Under the pieces are notes generated by a model, which worked only from the letters and a program-made list of their open reading frames with translations, made no database searches and was not told the DNA's origin. From assembly GCF_014378415.1 (NCBI RefSeq), contig NZ_JACMNS010000171.1:1-45991 (forward strand): DNA of 45,991 nt, written 5' to 3'. Shown in pieces: positions 1 through 10,844 of the stretch. Each line of letters begins with the position of its first letter. Within the stretch, counting starts at the first letter, position 1. A program made the position numbers and the translations under genes. Source of the DNA: Aquabacterium sp. (GTDB lineage Bacteria; Pseudomonadota; Gammaproteobacteria; Burkholderiales; Burkholderiaceae_C).

Positions 1-136
1 GCGACAGCTTGACCAGGCCGCAGGCCAACACCGCGGCCAGCGCCAACCCTGCCAGCGCGGCAGACGCGGCATTCATCCAGCGGATGTCTTGCGGCATCTC
101 GCTGGCATGGGGGTTGAGGGCGGCGTTGGCCAACAT
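1..136 (-). CDS. ftsQ: FtsQ cell-division protein, N-terminal fragment
   Basis: Only the first 45 codons are in the window; the gene continues past the left edge. The reading frame gives a short cytoplasmic N-terminus containing DIRWMNAAS followed by a hydrophobic Ala/Leu-rich stretch, as expected for the single membrane anchor of FtsQ, the bitopic divisome protein that links FtsL/FtsB to late division proteins. It begins 16 bases after the ddl stop, the normal dcw order (ddl-ftsQ-ftsA-ftsZ). The POTRA and beta domains cannot be seen. The identity rests on position and on the N-terminal pattern, so it is good but not complete. Confidence 0.85.
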   Translation of the reverse strand, partial: MLANAALNPHASEMPQDIRWMNAASAALAGLALAAVLACGLVKLS

Positions 137-152
137 GGTCAAGTCCTGGTCC

Positions 153-1124
153 TTACTTGGCGGAGTCCAGCGTGGCCGAGGCCAGCAGGGTAAGGCAGAG
201 TTGCTCGTAGCTCAGGCCAGCGGCCTTGGCGGACATCGGGACCAGGGAATGGCTGGTCATGCCGGGCGAGGTGTTGATCTCGAGCAAGAATGGCTGGCGG
301 TCGGTGTGGCGGATCATCACGTCGGCACGCGCCCAGCCCCGGCAACCCAGGGTCTTGAAAGCACGCAGCACTTGATGGCGAATCTCGACCTCTTCGTCCG
401 CGCCAAGCTGGCTGGGGCAGAGGTATTTGACCTCGTCGGTGAAGTACTTGTTCTGGTAGTCGTAGTTTCCACCGGGCGCGACGATGCGGATCACCGGCAG
501 GGCTTGCGCCTCGCCCTGCACCAGCAACACCGGGCAGGTGGTTTCCTCGCCTTCGATGAACTGTTCGCACAGCACTTCAGGGTCGTGCTGGGCGGCAGCG
601 GCGTAGGCGGCGGCGCACTGCGAGGGGTCGGTCACCTTGGTCAGGCCGATGGACGAGCCTTCGCGCGAGGGCTTGACGATCATGGGCGCGCCCAGCACGG
701 CCAGGGCCTGCGAGCATTCTTCGGCGCTGGAGACCATGCGCCAGTCGGGCGTGGGCAAGCCTTCGAAGCGCCAGATGCGCTTGGTCATGATCTTGTCCAT
801 GGCGATGCTGGAGGCCATCACGCCGGAGCCGGTGTAGGGGATGCCCAGCAGTTCCAGTACGCCTTGCACCGTGCCGTCTTCACCGCCGCGTCCGTGCAGG
901 GCGATGAAGCAGCGGTCGAAGCCCTCGGCCTTCAGGTCTTGCAAGGGGCGTTCGGCCGGGTCGAACGCGTGCGCGTCCACACCCTGCGATTGCAAGGCCT
1001 TGAGCACGCCCGAGCCCGACATGATCGAGATGTCGCGCTCGGCCGAGGTGCCGCCGAACAGCACGGCAACCTTGCCCAGCGACTTGACATCGATGGTGGG
1101 CGCAGGCAGTTGTGAGGTACTCAT
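153..1124 (-). CDS. ddl: D-alanine--D-alanine ligase
   Basis: This 323-residue ATP-grasp enzyme joins two D-alanines to make the dipeptide that MurF adds to the muropeptide. The N-terminus carries [16 protein letters not shown], the family signature, followed by [17 protein letters not shown], the GIPYTGSGV segment, the [16 protein letters not shown]-binding region and the [15 protein letters not shown] metal/substrate motif near the C-terminus. Length matches the DdlB type found inside dcw clusters. The ATG lies 7 bases after the murC stop, so it is probably translated from the common operon mRNA. Nothing is missing or odd. Confidence 0.98.
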   Translation of the reverse strand: MSTSQLPAPTIDVKSLGKVAVLFGGTSAERDISIMSGSGVLKALQSQGVDAHAFDPAERPLQDLKAEGFDRCFIALHGRGGEDGTVQGVLELLGIPYTGSGVMASSIAMDKIMTKRIWRFEGLPTPDWRMVSSAEECSQALAVLGAPMIVKPSREGSSIGLTKVTDPSQCAAAYAAAAQHDPEVLCEQFIEGEETTCPVLLVQGEAQALPVIRIVAPGGNYDYQNKYFTDEVKYLCPSQLGADEEVEIRHQVLRAFKTLGCRGWARADVMIRHTDRQPFLLEINTSPGMTSHSLVPMSAKAAGLSYEQLCLTLLASATLDSAK

Positions 1125-1131
1125 GTCTTCA

Positions 1132-2535
1132 TCAATCCTTCAACAGTTCGACGACCTTGGGCGGCACGCCACCCATGGAGCCGGCGCCCATGCAGATCAC
1201 CACGTCGCCACCGCGCGTGTTGTGCGCGATGGCGCCTGGCAGGTCGGCCATGTCATCCACAAACAGGGGCTCGACCTTGCCGGCCACGCGCACGGCGCGG
1301 GTCAGCGCGCGGCCATCGGCAGCCACGATGGGTTGCTCGCCCGCGGAATAGACCTCGGTCAGCAAGACGGCATCGGCCGTGCCCAGTACCTTGACGAAGT
1401 CCTCGAAGCAATCGCGCGTGCGGGTGTAGCGGTGCGGCTGGAAGGCCAGCACCAGGCGTTGGCCCGGGAAAGCACCGCGCGCGGCGCTGATCACGGCGGC
1501 CATCTCGACCGGGTGGTGGCCATAGTCGTCAATCAGGGTGAACTGGCCGCCATCGGCCGCGCGCAACTCGCCATAGCGCTGGAAGCGCCGACCCACGCCG
1601 GTGAACTCGGACAAGGCCTTGGCAATGGGCGCATCAAGCAGCTCAATTTCGGTGGCCACGGCGATCGCGGCCAAGGCGTTGAGCACGTTGTGCACGCCGG
1701 GCAAGTTCAGGGTGACCGGCAAATCAGGCATCACCACACCATTGCGGCGCTGAACCACAAAGCGCATCTGGCCGCCGGGCAAGGCTTCGACATTGACCGC
1801 GCGCACCTGGGCGTCTTCACCAAAGCCATAGCTGATGACGGGCCGCGAGATCAGCGGGATGATCGAACGCACGCCCGGGTCATCGGCACACAAGATGGCC
1901 GCACCGTAGAAAGGCATCCGGTGCAGGAAATCGACGAAGGCCTGCTTCAGCTTGGCGAAGTCATGGCCGTAGGTGTCCATGTGGTCGGCGTCGATGTTGG
2001 TGACGACCGACAGGATGGGCAGCAGGTTCAAGAAGGAGGCGTCCGACTCATCGGCCTCGACCACGATGTAGTCGCCCTTGCCCAAGGCCGAGTTGGCCCC
2101 TGCGCTGTTGAGCTTGCCGCCGATCACGAAGGTGGGATCGACCCCGGCCTCGGCCAGGATGCAGGTGACCAGCGAGGTGGTGGTGGTCTTGCCGTGCGTG
2201 CCGGCGATGGCGATGCCGCGCTTGAGGCGCATCAGCTCAGCCAGCATGACGGCGCGCGGCACCACGGGGATGCGCTTGGTGCGCGCGGCGATCACCTCGG
2301 GGTTGTCGCCCCGCACGGCGGTAGACGTGACCACGGCTTCGGCGCCCACCACATGGTCGGCATCGTGGCCGATGAACACCTTGATGCCCAGCGAGGCCAG
2401 GCGGCGCGAGGTGGCGCTGTCGCTCTGGTCCGAGCCGGACACGGTGTAGCCCAGGTTGTGCAGGATCTCGGCGATGCCGCTCATGCCGGCCCCGCCGACA
2501 CCGACAAAGTGGATGTGTTTGACGGCGTGCTTCAT
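1132..2535 (-). CDS. murC: UDP-N-acetylmuramate--L-alanine ligase
   Basis: MurC (467 residues) adds L-alanine to UDP-MurNAc, the first amino-acid step of cytoplasmic peptidoglycan precursor synthesis. The three-domain Mur ligase layout is visible: an N-terminal Rossmann segment with [15 protein letters not shown], the ATP-binding loop [10 protein letters not shown] near residue 110, the [10 protein letters not shown] and [11 protein letters not shown] motifs of the central domain, and DDYGHHPVE in the C-terminal domain. Its ATG overlaps the TGA of murG (ATGA), so translation is probably coupled. All expected catalytic motifs are present. Confidence 0.98.
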   Translation of the reverse strand: MKHAVKHIHFVGVGGAGMSGIAEILHNLGYTVSGSDQSDSATSRRLASLGIKVFIGHDADHVVGAEAVVTSTAVRGDNPEVIAARTKRIPVVPRAVMLAELMRLKRGIAIAGTHGKTTTTSLVTCILAEAGVDPTFVIGGKLNSAGANSALGKGDYIVVEADESDASFLNLLPILSVVTNIDADHMDTYGHDFAKLKQAFVDFLHRMPFYGAAILCADDPGVRSIIPLISRPVISYGFGEDAQVRAVNVEALPGGQMRFVVQRRNGVVMPDLPVTLNLPGVHNVLNALAAIAVATEIELLDAPIAKALSEFTGVGRRFQRYGELRAADGGQFTLIDDYGHHPVEMAAVISAARGAFPGQRLVLAFQPHRYTRTRDCFEDFVKVLGTADAVLLTEVYSAGEQPIVAADGRALTRAVRVAGKVEPLFVDDMADLPGAIAHNTRGGDVVICMGAGSMGGVPPKVVELLKD

Positions 2536-3644
2536 GCTGACGCCCTTTTCTTCGAACTGGTGGTCACTAGTTTCTCGATCTCGTTGGCGACGGCCGCCGC
2601 CGCTTTCGGGCGGGCCAGCGCGCGGGCTTGGGTCGCCATGGCCTGCAGTCCATCACGCGTCAGGGCCTGCAGGCGCTGGGCCAGCGAGTCGGCGGTCAAT
2701 GACGTTTGCGGCAGGTGCACGGCGGCACCATGCTCGGCCATGTAAGCAGCGTTGTCGCGTTGGTGCGAGGTGGTGGACACCACCAGCGGCACCAGGATGC
2801 TGGCCACGCCAGCGGCGCACAGCTCGCTGACCGTGATGGCGCCGGCCCGGCACACCAGCACATCGCAGTCGGCCAGGCGCTGCGCCATGTTGTTGATGAA
2901 GGGGACGACCTCGACATCGCGCACGGTGTCGAGGCCCAAAGCGGCGTAGTCGGCCTTGACGTCGTCGAAGTTGGCCATGCCGGTCTGGTGGGTGACCTTG
3001 GGGCGCTGGTCAGCAGGGATCTTCGCCAGCGCTTGCGGCAAGACCTTGTTGAGCGTGACCGCACCCAGGCTGCCCCCGACCATCAGCACGCGCAGTGGAC
3101 CGGTGCGGCCCTGAAAGCGATCAGCTGGCACGGCGATGGCCTCAATCTCGGCACGCACCGGGTTGCCGGTGACGCGGGCCAGCTTGGTGCTGTTGGCCGC
3201 TGGGCCGTCGAAGCCGAAGGCCACCACATCGGCCACCGGCAGCAAAGCGCGGTTACTCATCAGCATGGCGGCATCGGCATTGACCAGCACCAGGGGCAGG
3301 CCACGTGCCGCCGCCATCATGCCGCCCGGGAAGCACACGTAGCCGCCCATGCCCAGCACGGCCGAGGCCTTGCGCTTGCCCAGGATGTTGAAGCATTCGG
3401 TGAAGGCTTTGAGCAGGCGCATGCCACCGGTCATGCTGTGCACCAGGCCCTTGCCACGCAGGCCGTTGAAAGCGATGGTGTCCAGCGGGATGCCGGTGGG
3501 CGGGACCAGGCGGTTTTCCATGCCAGTGTCGGTGCCCAGCCAGCTGATGGTCCAGCCACGCGCTTGCAACTCCTTGGCCACGGCCAGGCCGGGCATGATG
3601 TGCCCGCCCGTGCCTGCCGCCATGATCACGAGGTGACGGCTCAT
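2532..3644 (-). CDS. murG: Lipid II synthase MurG (GlcNAc transferase)
   Basis: This 370-residue GT28 glycosyltransferase works at the inner face of the cytoplasmic membrane, transferring GlcNAc from UDP-GlcNAc to lipid I. Visible signatures are the glycine-rich N-terminal loop [25 protein letters not shown] in the first Rossmann domain, VGGSLGA at the start of the second, and [10 protein letters not shown] plus HQRDNA in the UDP-GlcNAc pocket. The start ATG overlaps the ftsW stop by the ATGA arrangement, and the stop overlaps murC. Length and motifs are ordinary for the family. Confidence 0.98.
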   Translation of the reverse strand: MSRHLVIMAAGTGGHIMPGLAVAKELQARGWTISWLGTDTGMENRLVPPTGIPLDTIAFNGLRGKGLVHSMTGGMRLLKAFTECFNILGKRKASAVLGMGGYVCFPGGMMAAARGLPLVLVNADAAMLMSNRALLPVADVVAFGFDGPAANSTKLARVTGNPVRAEIEAIAVPADRFQGRTGPLRVLMVGGSLGAVTLNKVLPQALAKIPADQRPKVTHQTGMANFDDVKADYAALGLDTVRDVEVVPFINNMAQRLADCDVLVCRAGAITVSELCAAGVASILVPLVVSTTSHQRDNAAYMAEHGAAVHLPQTSLTADSLAQRLQALTRDGLQAMATQARALARPKAAAAVANEIEKLVTTSSKKRASA

Positions 3645-4915
3645 GCCCGACCTCCGCGCATCAACTGCCTGTTTTCAATGTCGACCCGCAGCACGATGGC
3701 CAGCGCGATGCAGTTCATCATCACGCCCGAGCCGCCGTAACTCATCAGGGGCAGAGTCAGGCCTTTGGTGGGTAACACGCCCAGGTTCACGCCCATGTTG
3801 ATGAAGGCCTGGCCACCCATCCACACGCCCACGCCTTGCGCCACCAGGCCCGAGAAAACCCGGTCCAGCGCGATGGCCTGGCGGCCGATGTGGAACAGGC
3901 GGCGCACCAGCCAGAAGAAGGCGCCGATGACGATGGCTACGCCCACGAAGCCCAGTTCCTCGCCGATCACGGCCAGCAGGAAATCGGTGTGGGCTTCTGG
4001 CAGGTAGTGCAGCTTTTCAAGGCTGGAGCCCAGGCCTTCGCCAAAGACCTCGCCACGGCCGAAGGCGATCAGGGAGTGGGTCAGCTGGTAGGCCTTGCCC
4101 AAGGCGTGTTTCTCATCCCACGGATCAAGGTAGGCAAAGATTCGCTCACGCCGCCAGGGGCTGAGCGACACCATCAACGCGAAGGCGCCCACCAGCACGG
4201 CCGTGATCAGGAAGAACATGCGCCCGTTGACGCCGCCCAGGAACAGGATGCTCATGGCGATCACGGCGATCACCATGAAGGCACCCATGTCGGGCTCGGC
4301 CAGCAACAGCAGGCCCACCACGGCGACGGCCACGGCCATCGGGGCCACGGCGCGGAAGAAGCGCTCCTTCACCTCCATCTTGCGCACCATGTAGTCGGCC
4401 GCATACAAGGTGATGGCCAGCTTGGCCAGCTCGGAAGGCTGAAAATTCATCACGCCCAATGGCAGCCAACGGCGCGCGCCATTGACGCCCTTGCCCACGT
4501 GCGGGATCAGCACCAGCATCAACAGCAGCAAGGACAGCACGAACAACCAGGGCGCCACGCGCTCCCAGGTGGACAGCGGGATCTGCGTGACCAGGGCCGC
4601 CACCATCAGCGACAAAATCAGGAAGAACAAATGGCGATTGAAGAAATAGGTGGGCGTGTACTTGGCAAACTTGGGGCTGTCGGGCAAAGCGATCGAGGCT
4701 GAATAGACCATGATCAGGCCCAGGGCCAACAGCGACAGCACCACCCACACCAGCGACTGGTCAAAGCCCATCACCTTGGAGGGCTGGACCAGGATGTTGA
4801 TGCGGTCGCGCACGGGTAAGGCCCCTTGGCCCTCGCCAGATTGGCCGCGCCAGTTTGACCAGCGGTCGCGCAAGCCACCCAGCCACGACATGGGATTGAG
4901 GACGCTGGCGTTCAT
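3641..4915 (-). CDS. ftsW: FtsW septal peptidoglycan polymerase (SEDS family)
   Basis: This is a 424-residue polytopic membrane protein of the SEDS family, the glycosyltransferase that polymerises lipid II at the septum together with FtsI. A cytoplasmic N-terminal tail of about 50 residues precedes about ten hydrophobic segments. Family signatures include [18 protein letters not shown], the long periplasmic loop with [11 protein letters not shown] and IGEELGFVG, and the C-terminal [10 protein letters not shown]. The conserved acidic residue after LAEPD is present. It overlaps murD upstream and murG downstream by four bases each. RodA is the alternative, but the dcw position favours FtsW. Confidence 0.97.
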   Translation of the reverse strand: MNASVLNPMSWLGGLRDRWSNWRGQSGEGQGALPVRDRINILVQPSKVMGFDQSLVWVVLSLLALGLIMVYSASIALPDSPKFAKYTPTYFFNRHLFFLILSLMVAALVTQIPLSTWERVAPWLFVLSLLLLMLVLIPHVGKGVNGARRWLPLGVMNFQPSELAKLAITLYAADYMVRKMEVKERFFRAVAPMAVAVAVVGLLLLAEPDMGAFMVIAVIAMSILFLGGVNGRMFFLITAVLVGAFALMVSLSPWRRERIFAYLDPWDEKHALGKAYQLTHSLIAFGRGEVFGEGLGSSLEKLHYLPEAHTDFLLAVIGEELGFVGVAIVIGAFFWLVRRLFHIGRQAIALDRVFSGLVAQGVGVWMGGQAFINMGVNLGVLPTKGLTLPLMSYGGSGVMMNCIALAIVLRVDIENRQLMRGGRA

Positions 4916-6696
4916 GCGACCTCTCCCCGCTCGATGGCCAGCTCACGCACGGTGTCGATGAACACCTGGGCTCGGTGACCGTAGTTGCGGAACATGTCCA
5001 GGCTGGCGCAAGCGGGGCTGAGCAGCACCGCGTCGCCAGGGTGGGCTTGTTCGAAAGCCCAGCGCGTGGCGGCCTCCAGGCTGTCGTGCCTTTGCAAGAT
5101 CAAGGCCGCGCCGTTGGCATGCCTCACGCCTGACAGAATCTCTTGCAAGGCCGGGCCATCGCGGCCGATCAAGGCCACAGCGCGTGCATGGCGGCCCACG
5201 GGATCGAGCAAAGGCGCGAAGTCCTGGCCCTTGCCATCGCCGCCCAGGATGAGGACGAGCTTGCCCGGCGACAGGTCAGCGCCCAGGCCCAGCAGCGCGG
5301 CCACGGTGGCGCCCACATTGGTACCCTTGCTGTCGTCGATGGCGTCAATGCCCGCCACGCTGGCCACGTGCTCCACCCGGTGCGACTCGCCACGGTACTC
5401 GCGCAAGCCATGCAGCATGGGCGCCAGCGGGCACCCCACCGCCGTGGCCAGGGCCAGGGCCGCCAATGCATTCGAGGCGTTGTGGCGACCACGGATGCGC
5501 AAGGCGTCGGCCGGCATCAGGCGCTGCAGGATGAGCTCATCCACATCGCCCTTCTTGCGCTTGATGGTGGGATCGGCCTCCAGGGCGCGCATCAACCAGG
5601 CCATGCCGCTCTCAGTGACCAAGCCGAAGTCGCCAGGGCGCTGGGGCGCATCCAGGCCAAACTTGACCAGGTGGCGGTGCACGACTTTGGCCGCACGCCC
5701 CTTGCCCCCCGACTTGATGACTTCGGGCTCGGGCACCATGGCCAGCACGGCCGGGTCATCACGGTTGATGACCATGATGGCGTGCTTGCCGTAGATGCGG
5801 GCCTTGGCGGCGGCGTAGGCTTTCATCGTGCCGTGCCAGTCCAGGTGGTCCTGCGTGACGTTCAGCACCACGGCCGCGCTGGGCTCGAAGTTGCTCACGC
5901 CATCGAGCTGGAAGCTGGACAACTCCAGCACCCAGACTTCAGGCAGGACTTCAAACACCGGTGCAGACGGAGGGGGCGGGGTCAGGACGATCAGGGGCTC
6001 GTCGGCATCGTCGGAGATGGCAGCGGGCGTGGGTTCCGACGCGGCATCAGGCGCCGCATCAACAGGCTGCACCGCAACGTCATCAGAGTCTTCAAACAGC
6101 GTCTCGGCGACCAGCGGTTCGTCGATGGCAGTGACCGGCGCGGCTTCGTCAATCAGCTCTTCATCGGCCACGACCACCACTTCAGGCTCCAGGTCCAGCG
6201 CAGTACCCAAGGTGTCCAGCAAGGTGGGCCCGATGTTGCCCGCCAAGCCCACGCGTTTGCCGGCCCGTTCGATCAACTGCGCAGTCAAGGACGTGGTGGT
6301 GGTCTTGCCATTGGTGCCGGTGATGGCGATCACCTTGGGCGCGTAGCCCCGGTCGGCCTTCAGGTCGTCCAGGGCCGAAGCGAACAACGACAACTCGCCG
6401 CGCACCGGGATGCCCAGCTCAGCGGCTTTTTCAAGCAAGGCGGCCACATCGGCCGAGGTCGGTGCCAGGCCTGGGCTCTTGAGCACGAGGTTGACGCCGT
6501 CCAGCAACTCCAGGCCCAGCCCCACGTGCAAGATCGCGCCGGGCACATGATGCGCCAACGTGGCAGCCTGCGGTGGCGCCTCGCGCGTGTCGGCCACGCG
6601 CACGGTGGCCCCGCAGCGCGCACTCCAGCGCGCCATGGCCAAGCCGGAGTCGCCCAGACCCAGGATCAGCACAGTGAGGTTGCGGAGGTAGTGCAT
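4912..6696 (-). CDS. murD: UDP-N-acetylmuramoyl-L-alanine--D-glutamate ligase with large acidic insertion
   Basis: MurD adds D-glutamate to UDP-MurNAc-L-Ala. The core motifs are intact: [14 protein letters not shown] at the N-terminus, the ATP loop [12 protein letters not shown] near residue 125, [37 protein letters not shown] and DDSKGTN. The protein has 594 residues, against roughly 440-500 for most MurD. The extra length is mainly a Glu/Asp/Ala/Pro-rich stretch at about residues 170-252, between [11 protein letters not shown] and [11 protein letters not shown], which are nearly adjacent in ordinary MurD. The frame is open throughout, so this is an insertion and not a frameshift. A second small expansion (around [12 protein letters not shown]) I recall as common in Burkholderiales MurD. 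The start is 19 bases after mraY. Confidence 0.96.
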   Translation of the reverse strand: MHYLRNLTVLILGLGDSGLAMARWSARCGATVRVADTREAPPQAATLAHHVPGAILHVGLGLELLDGVNLVLKSPGLAPTSADVAALLEKAAELGIPVRGELSLFASALDDLKADRGYAPKVIAITGTNGKTTTTSLTAQLIERAGKRVGLAGNIGPTLLDTLGTALDLEPEVVVVADEELIDEAAPVTAIDEPLVAETLFEDSDDVAVQPVDAAPDAASEPTPAAISDDADEPLIVLTPPPPSAPVFEVLPEVWVLELSSFQLDGVSNFEPSAAVVLNVTQDHLDWHGTMKAYAAAKARIYGKHAIMVINRDDPAVLAMVPEPEVIKSGGKGRAAKVVHRHLVKFGLDAPQRPGDFGLVTESGMAWLMRALEADPTIKRKKGDVDELILQRLMPADALRIRGRHNASNALAALALATAVGCPLAPMLHGLREYRGESHRVEHVASVAGIDAIDDSKGTNVGATVAALLGLGADLSPGKLVLILGGDGKGQDFAPLLDPVGRHARAVALIGRDGPALQEILSGVRHANGAALILQRHDSLEAATRWAFEQAHPGDAVLLSPACASLDMFRNYGHRAQVFIDTVRELAIERGEVA

Positions 6697-6715
6697 GTGT
6701 TCGGCGCTGGGCGGC

Positions 6716-7894
6716 TCAGCGCAGCTTCAAGGAGGACAAACCCAGCAGGCACAAGAGCATGGTGATGATCCAGAAGCGGACCACGACCTGCGTTTCTTTC
6801 CAACCAGATTTTTCAAAGTGGTGGTGCAGGGGCGCCATCAGCAGGATGCGGCGACCCTCGCCAAATTTCTTCTTGGTGTATTTGAAGTAGCCCACCTGCA
6901 CCATGACCGACAGCGCCTCGAGCACGAAAACGCCGCCCATCAAGGCCAGCACGATTTCCTGGCGCACGATCACGGCGATGGTGCCCAAAGCGCCGCCCAG
7001 GGCCAGCGCCCCGACGTCGCCCATGAAGACCTCGGCCGGGTAGGCGTTGAACCACAAAAAGGCCAGCCCCGCCCCCGCCATCGCGGCGCAAAAAATCATC
7101 AACTCGCCCGCCCCCGGGATGTGCGGCAGCAGCAGGTACTTGGAGAAAACAGCGTTGCCGGTGACGTAGCAGAAGATGCCCATCACGGACCCCACCATCA
7201 CCACCGGCATGATGGCCAGGCCATCCAGGCCGTCGGTCAGGTTGACGGCGTTGCTGGTGCCCACGATCACGATGTAGCTCAGCACGATGAAGCCCCACAC
7301 GCCCAGCGGGTAGCTCACCGTTTTGAAGAAGGGCACGATCAAATCGGCCTTGGGCGGCAGATCGTTTGAAAAGCCAGAACCGATCCAGCGGAAGAACAGC
7401 TCCAGCACGCGCAGGTTGTTGGTCTCGGACACGCTGAAGGCCAGGTACAGCGCGGCAATCAAGCCAATGACGGATTGCCAGAAATACTTCTCGCGCGAGG
7501 GCATGCCCTCCGGGTCTTTGTGCACCACTTTGCGCCAGTCGTCGGCCCAACCAATGGCACCGAAGCCCGTGGTCACGATCATCACGATCCACACGAATCG
7601 GTTGGACCAGTCGAACCACAGCAGGGTTGACACGCCAATGGCCAGCAGGATCAGCGCGCCACCCATGGTGGGCGTGCCGCGTTTGGTCAGGTGGCTTTGC
7701 ATCGCGTAGTCGCGGATGGGCTGGCCAATCTTCAACTCGGTGAGCTTGCGGATCAGGGTGGGGCCCAGCGCCAAGCCGATCAGCAAGGCGGTCATGGCCG
7801 CCATCACTGCGCGGAAGGTCAGGTACTGGAACACGCGCAAGAAGCCCCACTCGGGGTGCAGCACCTGCAGCCATTCGGTCAGGCTAAGCAGCAT
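6716..7894 (-). CDS. mraY: Phospho-N-acetylmuramoyl-pentapeptide-transferase
   Basis: MraY makes lipid I by moving phospho-MurNAc-pentapeptide onto undecaprenyl phosphate. I start it at [10 protein letters not shown] (392 residues), not at the ORF-track start eight codons upstream, because family members begin there; the ATG still overlaps the end of murEF by about 11 bases. About ten membrane segments are visible. Signatures include KRGTPTMGG, the Asp pair in [41 protein letters not shown] and the histidine cluster [13 protein letters not shown]. It sits in the usual place between murF and murD. Confidence 0.98.
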   Translation of the reverse strand: MLLSLTEWLQVLHPEWGFLRVFQYLTFRAVMAAMTALLIGLALGPTLIRKLTELKIGQPIRDYAMQSHLTKRGTPTMGGALILLAIGVSTLLWFDWSNRFVWIVMIVTTGFGAIGWADDWRKVVHKDPEGMPSREKYFWQSVIGLIAALYLAFSVSETNNLRVLELFFRWIGSGFSNDLPPKADLIVPFFKTVSYPLGVWGFIVLSYIVIVGTSNAVNLTDGLDGLAIMPVVMVGSVMGIFCYVTGNAVFSKYLLLPHIPGAGELMIFCAAMAGAGLAFLWFNAYPAEVFMGDVGALALGGALGTIAVIVRQEIVLALMGGVFVLEALSVMVQVGYFKYTKKKFGEGRRILLMAPLHHHFEKSGWKETQVVVRFWIITMLLCLLGLSSLKLR

Positions 7895-10844
7895 GGGCAC
7901 CTCCCAACAGCACGGCAACGACTTGTTCCATTTTCATGAAGCGAGACCCTTTGACCAGGACCGACGCGGCTTCAGGTGCGCCGGTCTTGGCGTTGAGCGC
8001 AGCCACGATGTCGGCAGCACTGTCGAAATGTTGGGCGCTGGGGCCAAAGGCTTGGGCCGCATGCGCACACAAGGTGCCAGCGGTCCAGAACTGCTCGATG
8101 CCACGCTCGCGGGCGTAACGCCCCGCTTCTTCGTGGAAAGACGGGCCTTGGTTGCCGACCTCACCCATGTCGCCCAGCACCAGCCATTGCGGGCCCGGCA
8201 AGCCGGCCAGCATGTCAATGGCGGCAAGCACCGAATCCGGGTTGGCGTTGTAGCTGTCGTCGATCAGGGTGACATCGCGGCCTTGGCGCTGGATGCCATG
8301 CAATTGTGAACGGCCCTTGACCGGCTCGAAAGCTTGCAAGCCAGTCACCACCGCCGTCAGCGACGCGCCTGCCGCCAGGGCAGAAGCGGTGGCGGCCAGC
8401 GCATTGCGCACATTGTGGGCACCGGCCATGGGCAGCTTGACACTGGCCTGACCCGCTGGCGTGCGCAGCGCGATCACCCAATGTGGCGAAGGCTGGGCTT
8501 GCCAGGTGGCCTGGCCGGTGACGGCCGCTGGGCCCTCAGCGGCGAAGTCAATCACGTGGCAACCGTTGGCCAATTCGCGCCAGATCGGCGCATGCTCGTC
8601 GTCGGCCGGGAAGACCGCCACGCCACCACGCGACAAGGCCTGCAGCACCGCCCCGTTCTCACGCGCCACGGCCTCGACCGTGTGCATGAACTCCTGGTGT
8701 TCGCGCTGGGCGTTGTTGACCAGCGCCACGGTGGGGGCCGCGATGGCCGACAACTGGGCTATCTCGCCGGGGTGGTTCATGCCCAACTCGACCACGGCGC
8801 AGCGGTGCTGGCCTTGGCGCAGGCGCAACAAGGTGAGCGGCACGCCGATCTCGTTGTTGTAGTTGCCTTGCGTGGACAAGGCCGCATCGGGCAGGCCTTG
8901 CTCGGCCACCCAGGCCTGCAGGATCGAGGCGATCATCTGCGTGACGGTGGTCTTGCCATTGCTGCCGGTGACCGCGATCAGCGGGATGTCAAACCGCGAA
9001 CGCCAGCCCGAAGCCAACCAGCCCAGGGCCGCCCTCGTGTCACTGACCGTCAGGCCTGGCAGGCCCGAGCTGTCCAGACCACGCTGCACCAGGGCCGCCA
9101 CCGCACCCGCTTCGCGCGCTTGCGGCAGAAAATCGTGCGCATCGAAACGCTCACCACGCAGTGCCACGAACAGGTCGCCCTGTTGCAGGGTGCGGGTGTC
9201 AGTGTGGGCACGCAGCAAAGGAGTGGCCGGGTCGCCCGACAAGGTCGAACCCGGCAAAAGCTGTTGGGCCAAGCCAAGTGTCATCATGGGTGCGCTGCCT
9301 TGAACAGGTGCGCCAAAGCGGCGCACCAGGGCCTGGGTGGCCTGGTCGGTGTCGGAAAACGGTGTCTTCACACCGGCCACTTCCTGCATGGTTTCATGGC
9401 CCTTGCCCGCGATGAGCACCACGTCTTTCGGGTCGCAGCGCGAGATCGCATCGGCGATCGCTTCGGCGCGGTCGTCCAGCACGTCGACGTCATCGTGGCG
9501 CGCGATGCCCGCCAGGATCTGCGAGAGGATGAAGCAAGGCTTTTCATCGCGCGGGTTGTCGCTGGTCAGCACCAGGTGGTCGGCGAACTGCTCGGCAATC
9601 GCGCCCATCAGCGGGCGCTTGATCGGGTCGCGGTTGCCGCCACAGCCGAACACACACCACAACTGGCCACCACGGGCCTTGGCCATCGGCGACAAGGCAC
9701 ACAGCGCTTTCTTCAAGGCATCGGGTGTGTGCGCATAGTCCACCACCACCACCGGCTGGCCTTCTGGCGCCACGTGGGGCAAAGCCACCCGTTGCATGCG
9801 CCCGGGCACCGGCGTGAGGTTCTCGCAAGCGGCCACGGCCTGGCTCAAGGACACGCCCAGGGCGCGCAAGGCACCGATCACCGCCAACAGGTTCGACGCA
9901 TTGAACTCGCCCACCAGGTGGGTGTTGACCTCGACGTGGTCCACCGTGGCGTCCAGGTCGGCATCGCGCTCGACCAGGGTGAAGCCCATGCCATCGGCGT
10001 GGTGGGTCAGGCCGGTGGCTTGCAGGCGTGCTGTGTGCACCAGGCCATAAGTCCACAAATCCAGGCCACGCGCGCTCACACCATCGGCCAATGAACCGCC
10101 CGCCGGGTCGTCCAGATTGACCACGGCCGCGCGCAGGCCAGGCCAATCGAACAAGGCCCGCTTGGCTTCCCAGTAGGCGGCCATGCTGCCGTGGTAATCC
10201 AGGTGGTCTTGTGTGAAGTTGGTGAACTGGGCCACGCTGATGCGGGTGGCGCCCAGGCGCTGTTCTTCGATGCCGATGGACGAGGCCTCGATGGCGACGG
10301 CCTGCCAACCTTGATCCACGAATTGGCGGAAGGTGGCGTGCAAGGTGATGGGGTCGGGCGTGGTCAGGCCGGTGGGCATCAAGTCGCCGCCACCCGGCTG
10401 ACCGACACCCAAGGTGCCAATGACACCACAGCGGCGGCCCACGGCGCTCAGCGCTTGCGCGGTCCACCACGAGGTCGACGTCTTGCCATTGGTGCCCGTC
10501 ACGGCCACCACGTCCAGCTGCGCGCTGGGTTCGTTGTAGAAACCATGCGCGATCTCGGCGCTGGCGGCTTTCAAGCCCTTGAACGCCGCCACGCGGGCAT
10601 CGCCAAAAACAAAGGCCTGGGCACCATCGGCTTCGACCAGGCAGGCGCGGGCGCCATCCTGCAAGGCTTGCGCCACGAAAGCGCGGCCATCGCGCGCCGC
10701 GCCCGGCCAGGCGATGAAGCCCACACCCTGCCGCGCCTGGTCGGCCACGGCGCGGCTGTTCACCGTGAGCGACTTGACGCCCTGCTGGCGCAGCCACGCC
10801 ATGGCGTCATCGACGCACGTGAGGATCAGCAGCGAGGCACCCAT
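7884..10844 (-). CDS. murEF: Fused MurE-MurF bifunctional Mur ligase
   Basis: One uninterrupted 986-codon frame contains two complete Mur ligases. The MurE half (about residues 1-515) carries [13 protein letters not shown] and the DNPR motif ([10 protein letters not shown]), which in characterised MurE selects meso-diaminopimelate. The MurF half begins near the internal Met pair at residues 520-521 ([10 protein letters not shown]) and carries [33 protein letters not shown] and [10 protein letters not shown]. Together they add meso-DAP and then D-Ala-D-Ala to the muropeptide. MurE-MurF fusions are known in Bordetella and other Burkholderiales, so the arrangement is established, not new. The start ATG overlaps the ftsI stop (ATGA). 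A faint AAGG-like sequence precedes the internal ATG pair, but there is no strong sign of separate initiation. Confidence 0.97.
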   Translation of the reverse strand: MGASLLILTCVDDAMAWLRQQGVKSLTVNSRAVADQARQGVGFIAWPGAARDGRAFVAQALQDGARACLVEADGAQAFVFGDARVAAFKGLKAASAEIAHGFYNEPSAQLDVVAVTGTNGKTSTSWWTAQALSAVGRRCGVIGTLGVGQPGGGDLMPTGLTTPDPITLHATFRQFVDQGWQAVAIEASSIGIEEQRLGATRISVAQFTNFTQDHLDYHGSMAAYWEAKRALFDWPGLRAAVVNLDDPAGGSLADGVSARGLDLWTYGLVHTARLQATGLTHHADGMGFTLVERDADLDATVDHVEVNTHLVGEFNASNLLAVIGALRALGVSLSQAVAACENLTPVPGRMQRVALPHVAPEGQPVVVVDYAHTPDALKKALCALSPMAKARGGQLWCVFGCGGNRDPIKRPLMGAIAEQFADHLVLTSDNPRDEKPCFILSQILAGIARHDDVDVLDDRAEAIADAISRCDPKDVVLIAGKGHETMQEVAGVKTPFSDTDQATQALVRRFGAPVQGSAPMMTLGLAQQLLPGSTLSGDPATPLLRAHTDTRTLQQGDLFVALRGERFDAHDFLPQAREAGAVAALVQRGLDSSGLPGLTVSDTRAALGWLASGWRSRFDIPLIAVTGSNGKTTVTQMIASILQAWVAEQGLPDAALSTQGNYNNEIGVPLTLLRLRQGQHRCAVVELGMNHPGEIAQLSAIAAPTVALVNNAQREHQEFMHTVEAVARENGAVLQALSRGGVAVFPADDEHAPIWRELANGCHVIDFAAEGPAAVTGQATWQAQPSPHWVIALRTPAGQASVKLPMAGAHNVRNALAATASALAAGASLTAVVTGLQAFEPVKGRSQLHGIQRQGRDVTLIDDSYNANPDSVLAAIDMLAGLPGPQWLVLGDMGEVGNQGPSFHEEAGRYARERGIEQFWTAGTLCAHAAQAFGPSAQHFDSAADIVAALNAKTGAPEAASVLVKGSRFMKMEQVVAVLLGGAHAA

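Noticed and set aside
9-1115. 368-aa plus-strand ORF opposite ddl, and similar long ORFs opposite murC, murG, ftsW, murD, murEF and ftsI
   Set aside because: They are shadows on the opposite strand of GC-rich genes; their translations are rich in His, Gly, Arg and Gln with no domain, and the minus-strand products are clear Mur and Fts proteins.
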